Shown piece after piece: positions 6,440 to 14,001 of a stretch of 49,328 bases of DNA (position 1 is the first letter of the stretch; each line of letters begins with the position of its first letter). Source of the stretch: an uncultured Ruthenibacterium sp. (lineage in GTDB: Bacteria > Bacillota > Clostridia > Oscillospirales > Ruminococcaceae). The position numbers and the translations under genes are program-made. The notes below the pieces were generated by a model. That model saw only the letters and a program-made list of their open reading frames with translations, ran no database searches and had not been told where the DNA came from. Where the stretch lies: contig CALXBN010000023.1 of NCBI GenBank assembly GCA_944386555.1, positions 1 to 49,328 on the forward strand, in the 5' to 3' direction.

Positions 6440-8287
6440 TTACACGGCTTCGCCGGTATCGGCGAACTGGCTGTTGTACAGCTCGGCGTAGAAGCCGCCC
6501 TTTTCCAGCAGCTGGGTGTGGGTGCCGGTCTCCACGATATCGCCGTCCCGCATCACCAGGATGAGGTCGGCATTTTTGATGGTGGACAGCCGGTGGGCGA
6601 TGATGAAGCTGGTGCGCCCGGCGGTGAGGGCGTCCATGGCCTTCTGGATGGCCAGCTCGGTGCGGGTGTCCACGCTGGAGGTGGCCTCGTCGAAGATGAG
6701 GATGCGTGGGTCGGACACGATGGTGCGCGCAATGGTCAGCAGCTGTTTCTGGCCCTGGCTGATGTTGGTGGCATCCTCGTTCAGCACCGTCTGATAGCCC
6801 TGGGGCAGCGTGCGCACGAAGTGGTCCACCTGGGCGGCTTTGGCCGCGGCGATCACTTCCTCGTCGGTGGCGGACAGGCGGCCGTAGCGGATGTTCTCCA
6901 TGATGGTGTCGTTGTACAGCCAGGTGTCCTGCAGCACCATGCCGAAGGTGTCCCGCAAATCGTTGCGGGCAAACTGGCGCACGTCGTACTTGTCCAGCAG
7001 GATGGCCCCGCCGGATACGTCGTAAAAGCGCATCAGCAGCTTTACCATGGTGGTTTTGCCCGCGCCGGTGGGGCCCACAATGGCCACCTGGGTGCCCGGG
7101 GGGATGATGGCGCAGAAGTCGTTGATGATGGTTTTCTCCGGCACATAGCCGAAGTGGACGTGGGCGAAATCCACCTCGCCCCGGATCAGCTCCGGCGACA
7201 GGGGGCTTTCCGGGTCGGCGGGTTCCTCTTCCTCCTCCAGGAATTCAAACACCCGCTCGGCGGCGGCGGCCGTCTGCTGCAGCACGTTGGAGATGTTGGC
7301 GATCTGGTTGATGGGCTGGGTGAAATTGCGCACGTACTGGATGAAGGCCTGGATATCACCCACAGTGATGGTGCCGTTCAGCGACAGGAAGCCGCCCAGC
7401 ACGCAGATGCCCACATAGCCCAGGTTGCCCACGAAGTTCATCAGCGGCTGCATGATGCCGCCGAAAAACTGGCTTTTCCAGGCGGCGGCATACAGCTGGC
7501 CGTTCAGCCGGTCGAATTCTTCAATGCTTTTTTCCTGGCCGTTGAAGGCGGTGACGATGGTGTGCCCGCCGTACATCTCCTCCACATGGCCGTTCACATG
7601 GCCCAGATAGTCCTGCTGGCGCTGGAAGAAAGGCTGGCTGCGCTTGACCACGTTCGTCACAATGATCACGCTGACGGGCAGGATGCACAGGGCCACCAGC
7701 GTCATCAGCGGGCTGATGGACAGCATCATGCACAGCACGCCCACCATCATGGTGACGTTGGTCACGATCTGGGACAGGCTCTGGTTCAGCGTCTGGGTGA
7801 CGGTATCCACGTCGTTGGTGATGCGGCTGAGCACTTCGCCGCTCTGTACGCGGTCGAAATAGGCCAGGGGCATGCGGTCGATCTTCCGGCTGATGTCCCG
7901 GCGCATGTTGTAGCTCAGGGAGGTGGCCACGCCGGCCATCACCCAGGCCTGCACATAGGTGAGCAGGGCGCTGGCGCAGTACAGCGCCGCCAGCCACAGG
8001 AGGATCTGGCCGATGGCGGCAAAGTCGATGCCGCCGGTGCCCGTGAGCATGGCCACCACGCCCTCGAACAGCTTGGTGGTGGCCTGGCCCAGAATTTTGG
8101 GCCCGAAGATGGAGAACACCGTGGACGCCGCCGCGCACACCAGCACCAGCACGATGCCGGGCAGGAATTTGCCCAGGTAGGCGATCAGCTTTTTCATGGT
8201 GCCCTTGAAGTCCTTGGCCTTTTCGCCGGGCATCATGCCGGCGGCGCCGCGGCCGTGGGGGCGGGGGCCGGGTCTTGTCTGTGCCAT
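6440..8287 (-). CDS. ABC exporter half-transporter, catalytic partner of a heterodimer
   Basis: This encodes 615 residues as membrane domain then nucleotide-binding domain. Six spans lie between about 35 and 320. Walker A is GPTGAGKTT (405-413) and Walker B is ILIFDE (529-534) with an intact catalytic Glu534. The signature is NISQGQ (508-513) instead of LSGGQ. Together with the Asp in the partner's Walker B, this is the arrangement of heterodimeric exporters such as TM287/TM288 or BmrC/BmrD, which have one active and one degenerate ATP site. The start overlaps the upstream gene's stop (TAATG) and has GGAGG ten bases before it. It forms an operon with MarR and the 748-residue subunit. Likely substrates are drugs, lipids or peptides. 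Confidence 0.93.
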   Translation of the reverse strand: MAQTRPGPRPHGRGAAGMMPGEKAKDFKGTMKKLIAYLGKFLPGIVLVLVCAAASTVFSIFGPKILGQATTKLFEGVVAMLTGTGGIDFAAIGQILLWLAALYCASALLTYVQAWVMAGVATSLSYNMRRDISRKIDRMPLAYFDRVQSGEVLSRITNDVDTVTQTLNQSLSQIVTNVTMMVGVLCMMLSISPLMTLVALCILPVSVIIVTNVVKRSQPFFQRQQDYLGHVNGHVEEMYGGHTIVTAFNGQEKSIEEFDRLNGQLYAAAWKSQFFGGIMQPLMNFVGNLGYVGICVLGGFLSLNGTITVGDIQAFIQYVRNFTQPINQIANISNVLQQTAAAAERVFEFLEEEEEPADPESPLSPELIRGEVDFAHVHFGYVPEKTIINDFCAIIPPGTQVAIVGPTGAGKTTMVKLLMRFYDVSGGAILLDKYDVRQFARNDLRDTFGMVLQDTWLYNDTIMENIRYGRLSATDEEVIAAAKAAQVDHFVRTLPQGYQTVLNEDATNISQGQKQLLTIARTIVSDPRILIFDEATSSVDTRTELAIQKAMDALTAGRTSFIIAHRLSTIKNADLILVMRDGDIVETGTHTQLLEKGGFYAELYNSQFADTGEAV

Positions 8288-10533
8288 TATGCCAATTCCT
8301 CCTTTGAAAGCTGGCTTTGCGCAATTTCGCGGTAGGTCTCGCAGGTTTTCAGCAGCTCCTCGTGGGTGCCGATGCCCATCACCCTGCCCTCGTCCAGCAC
8401 CACAATCTGCTGGGCGTGCATAATGGTGGACACCCGCTGGGCCACAATCAGCACCGTGGCGTTTTCCGTGTAGCCCTTCAGGGCGGCCCGCAGCCTGGCG
8501 TCCGTCTTGAAGTCCAGGGCGCTGAAGGTGTCGTCGAAGATGTAGATGGGCGCCTTTTTCACCAGGGCCCGGGCGATGGACAGCCGCTGGCGCTGGCCGC
8601 CGGAGACGTTGGTGCCGCCCTGGCTGATGGCCGTGTCGAAGCCGTCGTCCAGGTTGCCGATGAACTCGGTGGCCTGGGCAATGTCCGCGGCGGTGCGCAG
8701 GGTCTCGTCGCTGGCCGCCTCGTCGCCGTAGCGCAGATTGGAGGCGATGGTGCCGCTGAACAGCATGCCCTTCTGGGGCACATAGCCGATGGCCGCCCGC
8801 AGCTCGTGCTGGGTCAGCTCCCGCACGTCCACGCCGTCCACGGTCACCCGGCCGCCGGTGGCGTCGTAGAACCGGGGCACCAGGTTCACCAGGGTGGATT
8901 TGCCCGAACCGGTGGAGCCGATGAAGGCGGTGGTCTGCCCGGGCAGTGCCGTGAAGGACACATGGCTCAGCACGTCCTCGCTGGCGCCCTCATACCGGAA
9001 GGACACGTCCTCGAACCGCACCACGCCCCTGACGGGGCTGGGCAGGCGGCGGGGCTTTTCCGGGTCCTGCACGGCATTTTCGGTGGCCAGCACCTCGTTG
9101 ATGCGCTCGGCCGAGACGGTGGCCCGGGGCACCATGATGAACATTATGCTGATGAACAAAAAGCTCATGATCACGTGCATGGCGTACTGGATGAAAGCCA
9201 TCATGTCGCCCACCTGCATATTGCTTTCGGCGATCTGATGGCCGCCCACCCACACGATCAGCAGGCTGACGCCATTCATCACCAGCGTCATCACCGGGGC
9301 CATCACGGCCATGGCCCGGTTCACGAACAGGGTGTTGGAGGTCAAATCTTTGTTGGCCTTTTCAAAGCGGTTCTGCATAAAGTTCTGGTTGGCGAAGGCG
9401 CGCACCACCATCATGCCCGACAGCTCCTCCCGGGCCACCAGGTTCAGCCGGTCCACCAGATCCTGCATTTTTTTGAACCGGGGCAGGGCCACCACGAACA
9501 ATAGCAGAATGACCCCCAGCATCAGCACCAGCGCCAGCGCCAGGATCCAGGCCATATTGATGCACTTGGTCAGGCCCATGATCAGGCCGCCCACGCCCAT
9601 CACCGGCGCAAAGATCATCATCCGCAGGCCCATGGACAGGAACATCTGGATCTGCTGCACGTCGTTGGTGCTGCGGGTGATCAGGCTGGCGGTGGAGAAC
9701 TGGTCCAGCTCACTGTGGTTGAAGTGGGTGACGCGGGTGAACACCGCCCGGCGCAGGTCACGCCCCACGCCGGCGCCCATGCGGGCCAGGCAGAAGCCTG
9801 CGCCGATGGCGCACACCGTCAGCAGCACCGCCAGGCCCAGCATCTCCAGGCCCTTCATCAGGATGTAATCGTTCTGGATGGCATCGGTGTCGGCCCCCAG
9901 CTGGGTGTAAAACATCTTGGTGAACACCGCGCCCGTCTGCTGCAGCATGGAGTCGGGGGTGACGGCGGCGGCGGCCACGGCGTCCTGCACCAGCGTGGAG
10001 GACCGGGCCAGCAGCATGGGCACCAGCTCCATCAGGGCGTCCGGGTCCAGGGCGGCGGTCTCGCCGCCGGCGTCGGCCGCCGCGCCCGGGGCTGCGGCGC
10101 CCTGGGCGGCCGCGGCCTCCAGGGCCTGCATCAGTGCGTAATCGCCCCGGGCGAAGGCCGCGGCCACGGCATCGGCGTCGTCATCGGTGGCCGTCAGCAC
10201 CCAGTCGTCCCCGGCAATCTCCGGGAAGTCCTGCCGCAGGGCCGCGGCGTCCACGCCGTAACCGCCGCTCTCCGCCTGTGCCAGGGTGCGGTAGCCCGCC
10301 GCCACGGTGGCGGCGTCATCCCCGCTCAGGAAGGGCTGCATCATTTCCATGGCCCCGGCGCTGATGGCGCGGGGCGCGGCGGTGGTGATACCGCCCTGCT
10401 GGATGCCTACGTTGACGATGTCGCTCATCATGTTGGGCAGCGTCAGCTCCAGCATGGCCTGGCCGAACAGCAGCACCACCGCCAGCAGCATCAGGCCCAG
10501 ATAGGGCTTCAGATAGCGTTTCAGTTTCAGCAT
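8287..10533 (-). CDS. ABC exporter half-transporter with degenerate ATP site
   Basis: This encodes 748 residues. The first span (about 12-30) is followed by an unusually long outside loop of about 180 residues (55-230), rich in Ala and Asp, before the second span; the other spans lie between 230 and 470. Walker A is GSTGSGKST (539-547), the signature is the canonical VSGGQ (643-647), and Walker B is IYIFDD (663-668), with Asp668 where the catalytic Glu should be. This matches the degenerate-site subunit (TM287-like) of heterodimeric exporters. It starts 9 bases after the MarR stop and overlaps the next gene by one base, so the pair is made in equal amounts. Confidence 0.93.
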   Translation of the reverse strand: MLKLKRYLKPYLGLMLLAVVLLFGQAMLELTLPNMMSDIVNVGIQQGGITTAAPRAISAGAMEMMQPFLSGDDAATVAAGYRTLAQAESGGYGVDAAALRQDFPEIAGDDWVLTATDDDADAVAAAFARGDYALMQALEAAAAQGAAAPGAAADAGGETAALDPDALMELVPMLLARSSTLVQDAVAAAAVTPDSMLQQTGAVFTKMFYTQLGADTDAIQNDYILMKGLEMLGLAVLLTVCAIGAGFCLARMGAGVGRDLRRAVFTRVTHFNHSELDQFSTASLITRSTNDVQQIQMFLSMGLRMMIFAPVMGVGGLIMGLTKCINMAWILALALVLMLGVILLLFVVALPRFKKMQDLVDRLNLVAREELSGMMVVRAFANQNFMQNRFEKANKDLTSNTLFVNRAMAVMAPVMTLVMNGVSLLIVWVGGHQIAESNMQVGDMMAFIQYAMHVIMSFLFISIMFIMVPRATVSAERINEVLATENAVQDPEKPRRLPSPVRGVVRFEDVSFRYEGASEDVLSHVSFTALPGQTTAFIGSTGSGKSTLVNLVPRFYDATGGRVTVDGVDVRELTQHELRAAIGYVPQKGMLFSGTIASNLRYGDEAASDETLRTAADIAQATEFIGNLDDGFDTAISQGGTNVSGGQRQRLSIARALVKKAPIYIFDDTFSALDFKTDARLRAALKGYTENATVLIVAQRVSTIMHAQQIVVLDEGRVMGIGTHEELLKTCETYREIAQSQLSKEELA

Positions 10534-10542
10534 AGCATCTCC

Positions 10543-11091
10543 TCATTTCTCCTGTTCTGCCCGGCCCGCACCGCCGGGTGCGGGGCCGGCGTCCGCAGCG
10601 GCCAGCTTTTCCAGCTGGGCCGCCATGCGCTCCAGCAATTCCAGCAGCAGCGTCAGGTTCTCCGGCCCAATGGCCTCCATGGCCTGGCTCAGCTTCTGCT
10701 TCATGTTGGCGTACCCCTGCTCCAGCAGGGCGTGCCCCGCCTGGGTCAGGCGCACCGCCGAAACCCGGCGGTCCCGCGGGTCGTTCACCCGCTCCACACA
10801 GCCCAGGCTTTCCAGCGCGCTGATCCGCTGGCTGATGGCCGGCAGGCTTTGGCCCATGGCGTGGGCCAGCACACCCAGGCGCACCGGGCGGCCCTCCGCC
10901 GCCGGGGCGCACGGCCCCTCCTGCAGCGGGCCCGGCGGGCCGCCGGGCCCGCCCAGAATCTGCAGGGCCATCAGCGTGCCAAACTGGCTTTTATTCAGCT
11001 GCGGGGCCGGTTCCAGCCCGCCCCACGCCCGGCGCAGCCGGTCCATCGCCTGGAAAAAGCGGGACAAAGGGACGGTGTCATGTGTCTGCAT
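10543..11091 (-). CDS. MarR-family transcriptional repressor
   Basis: This encodes 182 residues from an ATG with AAAGGAG eight bases upstream; a start at 11124 lacks such a site. The winged-helix core is visible as LGVLAHAMGQSLPAISQRISALESLGCVERVNDPRDRRVSAVRLTQ (roughly 70-115), including the DPRDRR wing. A proline/glycine-rich insertion (GGPGGPPGPLQEGP) sits before the DNA-binding helices, which is unusual for MarR proteins. It is the first gene of the operon with the two exporter subunits, and two inverted repeats lie just downstream of its promoter -10. It is therefore most likely an autorepressor released by an export substrate. Confidence 0.9.
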   Translation of the reverse strand: MQTHDTVPLSRFFQAMDRLRRAWGGLEPAPQLNKSQFGTLMALQILGGPGGPPGPLQEGPCAPAAEGRPVRLGVLAHAMGQSLPAISQRISALESLGCVERVNDPRDRRVSAVRLTQAGHALLEQGYANMKQKLSQAMEAIGPENLTLLLELLERMAAQLEKLAAADAGPAPGGAGRAEQEK

Positions 11092-11135
11092 GGCGTTTGC
11101 TCCTTTCCGGCCGGCCGCCGCCAAAGAAAAGGCAG

Positions 11136-11201
11136 CTTAACCATTAAGCCGTTTAATTATTAAGTTACTTAAATAATAGCATGGGCCGCGCCCCTTGTCA
11201 A
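11136..11201 (-). promoter_or_regulatory. Promoter and twin operators of the MarR/ABC operon
   Basis: On the minus strand TTGACA (11201-11196) and TATTAT (11178-11173) are 17 bases apart. Directly downstream lie two inverted repeats of the same size, TTAAG-TTA-CTTAA (11160-11172) and CTTAA-CCA-TTAAG (11136-11148), with centres 24 bp apart. They cover the expected transcription start, which fits repression by MarR. Confidence 0.75.
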
Positions 11202-11243
11202 TAGGCTGCGGCAGATTTTGGTGCGGGCGCACAGCCGCCCGCG

Positions 11244-11421
11244 CAAAAGGGGGCTTTTTGAAAAAAGCCCCCTTTTGAAACCCCGAAAAACTTTCAATCC
11301 GGATGCCGCAGCCGCAGCAGGGCCGTGCCCTAAAGGCGGCGCACACGGCACCGCGATGCGCGGCGGGCAGAGTCCCGCCCGATTGAAATTCTTTGCCCTG
11401 CTTTCTTTTAAGAAAGCAGGC
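11244..11421. repeat. Structured intergenic element with terminal hairpins
   Basis: This non-coding stretch begins with a long hairpin (AAAAGGGGGCTTTTT / AAAAAGCCCCCTTTT, about 11246-11277) and ends with another (CCTGCTTTC / GAAAGCAGG, about 11398-11420). Between them, CTTTCAATC and GATTGAAA face each other as an inverted pair. The layout resembles dispersed intergenic repeat elements of this bacterial group, but only one copy is in this window, so its repeat nature is inference. Confidence 0.4.
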
Positions 11422-11430
11422 GTCCAAATA

Positions 11431-11476
11431 AAAAGCCCCGGCCCGCCTGTTCCCAAACGGAACGGCGGGCCGGGGC
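11431..11476 (-). terminator. Terminator of the second GPH symporter gene
   Basis: A 13-bp perfect stem GCCCCGGCCCGCC / GGCGGGCCGGGGC with a 16-base loop is followed on the minus strand by TTTT. It lies 32 bases past the stop at 11508. Confidence 0.8.
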
Positions 11477-11507
11477 AAATTGCACGCTGTGTAAAACGGG
11501 AAACCGC

Positions 11508-12932
11508 TTATTTGCCGGCGCGGCGGGCCTCCAGGTCGCTGTTCATCTTGGCCAAGGTCTTCTTGTCCAGGTTGTAGATGAACGCGAAGGCGATGAACTG
11601 CAGCACGGCGCCGAACAGGTACATCGCGGGGGTGAGATAGCGCAGGTTGGTGGCGATCTCCATGGGCTGGTTGGCCTTCAGGTTGGCGTCGTAGCCCACC
11701 CAGGTGGCCAGCACCAGGCCCAGGGACGGGCCAACGCCCTGGCTGAGTTTGCGGAAGAAGGAGTAGATGGCGTAGGTGGTGCCCTCGTGGCGCTCGCCGA
11801 ACTTCCACTCCTCGTAGTCCATGGCGTCGGCCATCAGGCTCCAGCACAGCAGGCTGTTCAGGCCATTGCCCACGGCGGCCAGCAGCTGGCAGCCCACGTA
11901 GATGGCCAGGCCCTTGCCGTCAGGAGTCATGGGCAGCACGAACATCAGGATGTACGCGGCCAGAGAGAAGCAGCTGGTGAAAGTGAGGGCTTCTTTCTTG
12001 CCGAAGCGGGTGACGATCTGCTTGACGAAGGGCATGAAAGCGAACAGGCCCACGTAGCTGATCATACCCATGATACCGGAGATCTGGGCATTCTTGAAGT
12101 ACGCCTGGAACAGCACCTGCACGGCCGTCTGGGCACCATACATGCCCAGGAAGCCAGCCATACCGGCCAGGGCGGCGCCCACGGCGGGACGGTTGCGCAT
12201 AAAGTGGCCCAGGGACACGAAGAAGTTGAACTTCTCCTTGGGTTTGTCCTCGCTGACGCGGATCTCGGTGTCCACGCGGATGACGGTGTTGCGGATCATG
12301 AACTGGAAGAAGCAGATGCCGATCAGACCCAGAACCAGACCGATGATGATCAGGGTGTTGCCGCGCAGCTGGTTGTTGGCGTCATAAATAATGAACGGCA
12401 GAATCATGCTGATGGACAGGCTGGCGGCCATGGAGCCGATGGAACGCCAGCTGGACAGCTGGGCGCGCTCCACGGGGTCGTCGGTGATCAGGCTCAGCAG
12501 AGAGCCGTAGGGCACGTTGGCCACGGTGTAGAAGGCGTCCCAAATCACGTAGCCGGCGATGAACAGGATGTTCTTCACCATGCTGGGGGCGCTGGTCCAG
12601 GGCACGAAGCACAGGGCGCCGGCCACCAGCAGGCCCCAGGAACCGGCGTTGATGTACGCCAGGAACTTGTTGCGTTTGTACTTGTGATGGTCAGCGTCGA
12701 TCAGGGAGCCGATCAGCGGGTCGTTGATGGCGTCCCACACCTGAACGGCCAGCAGCAGGCCGGCCATGACAATGGTGTCGATGCCCATGAACTGCGTCCA
12801 GAAGATGGACAAGCTGCCCTTCAGGGCGAAACTGGTGTTGCAGCCGAAGTCGCCGGCGGCATACGCCAGTTTGTCGAGCAGGCCAAACTTGCGGAAGCCC
12901 TGGGCGTCCACGGCTTTTGCATTACTCGCCAT
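11508..12932 (-). CDS. GPH-family sugar:cation symporter (second copy)
   Basis: This encodes 474 residues with about 12 spans. The family landmarks are LLDKLAYAAGDFGCNTSFAL near the N-terminus, VQVWDAINDPLIGSLIDAD with the cation-site aspartates, and ADAMDYEEWKFGERHEGTTY late in the protein. AAAGGAGG lies eight bases before the ATG at 12932; a longer frame to 13040 has no ribosome site. It differs clearly from the symporter at 4039 and is a distant paralogue. It is divergent from a TetR gene, and the GH79 enzyme follows that gene. A hexuronide such as a glucuronide is therefore the best guess for the substrate, by context only. Confidence 0.92.
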   Translation of the reverse strand: MASNAKAVDAQGFRKFGLLDKLAYAAGDFGCNTSFALKGSLSIFWTQFMGIDTIVMAGLLLAVQVWDAINDPLIGSLIDADHHKYKRNKFLAYINAGSWGLLVAGALCFVPWTSAPSMVKNILFIAGYVIWDAFYTVANVPYGSLLSLITDDPVERAQLSSWRSIGSMAASLSISMILPFIIYDANNQLRGNTLIIIGLVLGLIGICFFQFMIRNTVIRVDTEIRVSEDKPKEKFNFFVSLGHFMRNRPAVGAALAGMAGFLGMYGAQTAVQVLFQAYFKNAQISGIMGMISYVGLFAFMPFVKQIVTRFGKKEALTFTSCFSLAAYILMFVLPMTPDGKGLAIYVGCQLLAAVGNGLNSLLCWSLMADAMDYEEWKFGERHEGTTYAIYSFFRKLSQGVGPSLGLVLATWVGYDANLKANQPMEIATNLRYLTPAMYLFGAVLQFIAFAFIYNLDKKTLAKMNSDLEARRAGK

Positions 12933-13023
12933 GAAATATTCCTCCTTTTTCTGCGCCCTGCATTGTATGAAGAAAGTATGAACACAGCGTAAATTTTCTG
13001 CAAACGCAGGGCTACTAGTTCCT

Positions 13024-13042
13024 ATTATACAGATTTGCAAAT
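13024..13042 (-). promoter_or_regulatory. -10 box of the symporter gene with overlapping palindrome
   Basis: TATAAT (13029-13024) lies upstream of the symporter with no good -35. Just upstream is a perfect 10-bp palindrome ATTTGCAAAT (13033-13042), whose half TTTGCA recurs in the repeats at 13201-13234. It is probably an operator of the divergent TetR. Confidence 0.5.
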
Positions 13043-13099
13043 GTGTGTAGGAGTCTCACATCCCGAAATCTGTGACACCCAAGTTCAAATTTGGCCTTG

Positions 13100-13124
13100 T
13101 GATTTTAGATATTTTCACTAAAAT
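13100..13124. promoter_or_regulatory. Inverted repeat in the symporter/TetR intergenic region
   Basis: GATTTTAG and CTAAAATC form a perfect 8-bp inverted repeat with a 9-base AT-rich centre. It could be an operator or a hairpin. No gene lies in the rest of the 386-base divergent region. Confidence 0.4.
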
Positions 13125-13200
13125 CAGGCTTTTTTCCAAAAAAATTCCCCGTCCCGTCGGCCTTTGCGCTGAAAAACTGCGGCAGATTTTCCGAAAAGCT

Positions 13201-13234
13201 CAGCAATGTTTGCATAGAATCAGCAATATTTGCA
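13201..13234. promoter_or_regulatory. Paired operator-like repeats upstream of TetR
   Basis: CAGCAATGTTTGCA (13201-13214) and CAGCAATATTTGCA (13221-13234) are direct repeats exactly 20 bp apart. Each has GCAA and TTGC arms, giving an internal inverted symmetry. This suits two TetR dimers on one helix face. Confidence 0.55.
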
Positions 13235-13318
13235 ATGTTTTGCCGCTGCGGCGCGTGGTATGGTAAAGGCGGGAACAGTGGTGCGTCCCCGGCAGACAGT
13301 GGGAGGTGTACGCAACAA

Positions 13319-13894
13319 ATGTATAAAATCTGTAAGACCAAGCAATCGGCCCAGCGCCAGCGGCAGATTGTAGACTGCCTGCTGGAAATGATGCAGACCC
13401 AGACCTTTGACCAGATCACCGTGCTGGCCCTGTGCCAGAAAGCCCGGATCCCACGCAAGTCCTTTTACCGATACTTTGAGTGCAAAGAAGACGTGTTCCT
13501 GGCGGCGGCGGATTTCCTGACCATGGACTACGACCGCTTTGACGGGCCCTACCGCCCGGGCGCCGGCGAGGCGCGCGCACCGGACAAGGAACTGGAGAAG
13601 ATCTTCCTGTTCTGGCAGGAACGCCAGGTGCTGCTGACGGCCATCCTGCGCAGCCGCCTGGGCGAGACACTGGTTTCCCACCTGTCCGGGCAGATCTTCA
13701 CCGGCTATACGGGGCTGACGCCTGCGGACAGCGGCTTTTCCGAGGCCGATCGGCGCGCGGCGGCCCTGTTCGTCACCACCGGCATGCTGGCGCTGGTCAT
13801 CGACTGGATCGGCCGCGGCTGCACGGAAAGCGCGGCCCAGATGGCCCAGCGCGCCGGCAAGCTGCTGACGCATCCGCTGTACCGGGCGCCGTAG
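13319..13894 (+). CDS. TetR/AcrR-family transcriptional regulator
   Basis: This encodes 191 residues. The N-terminal helix-turn-helix is clear: RQIVDCLLEMMQTQTFDQIT, then LALCQKARIPRKSFYRYFECKEDVF. The C-terminal ~130 residues are a helical ligand-binding domain without recognisable specificity. A GGGAGGTG site lies ten bases upstream of the ATG at 13319; a longer frame from 13235 would run through operator-like repeats. It is divergent from the symporter and about 107 bases upstream of the GH79 gene in the same direction. It is likely the local regulator of glucuronide use. Confidence 0.88.
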   Translation: MYKICKTKQSAQRQRQIVDCLLEMMQTQTFDQITVLALCQKARIPRKSFYRYFECKEDVFLAAADFLTMDYDRFDGPYRPGAGEARAPDKELEKIFLFWQERQVLLTAILRSRLGETLVSHLSGQIFTGYTGLTPADSGFSEADRRAAALFVTTGMLALVIDWIGRGCTESAAQMAQRAGKLLTHPLYRAP

Positions 13895-13915
13895 GCCGGG
13901 GCGCCCGTCCGGCGC

Positions 13916-13968
13916 TTGCAGGCGGGGCCGCGCCCCGCTATAATATAGCGCGCCCCGCTATAATATAG
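13916..13968 (+). promoter_or_regulatory. GH79 promoter with a tandemly duplicated -10 unit
   Basis: TTGCAG (13916-13921) and TATAAT (13939-13944) are 17 bases apart. The 20-bp unit at 13929-13948, which contains CGCCCCGCTATAATATAG, is repeated exactly at 13949-13968. A second TATAAT therefore lies 20 bp downstream without its own -35. Confidence 0.65.
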
Positions 13969-14001
13969 TTTGAACACCAAAACGGAAAAGGAGCGTTGAC
14001 A

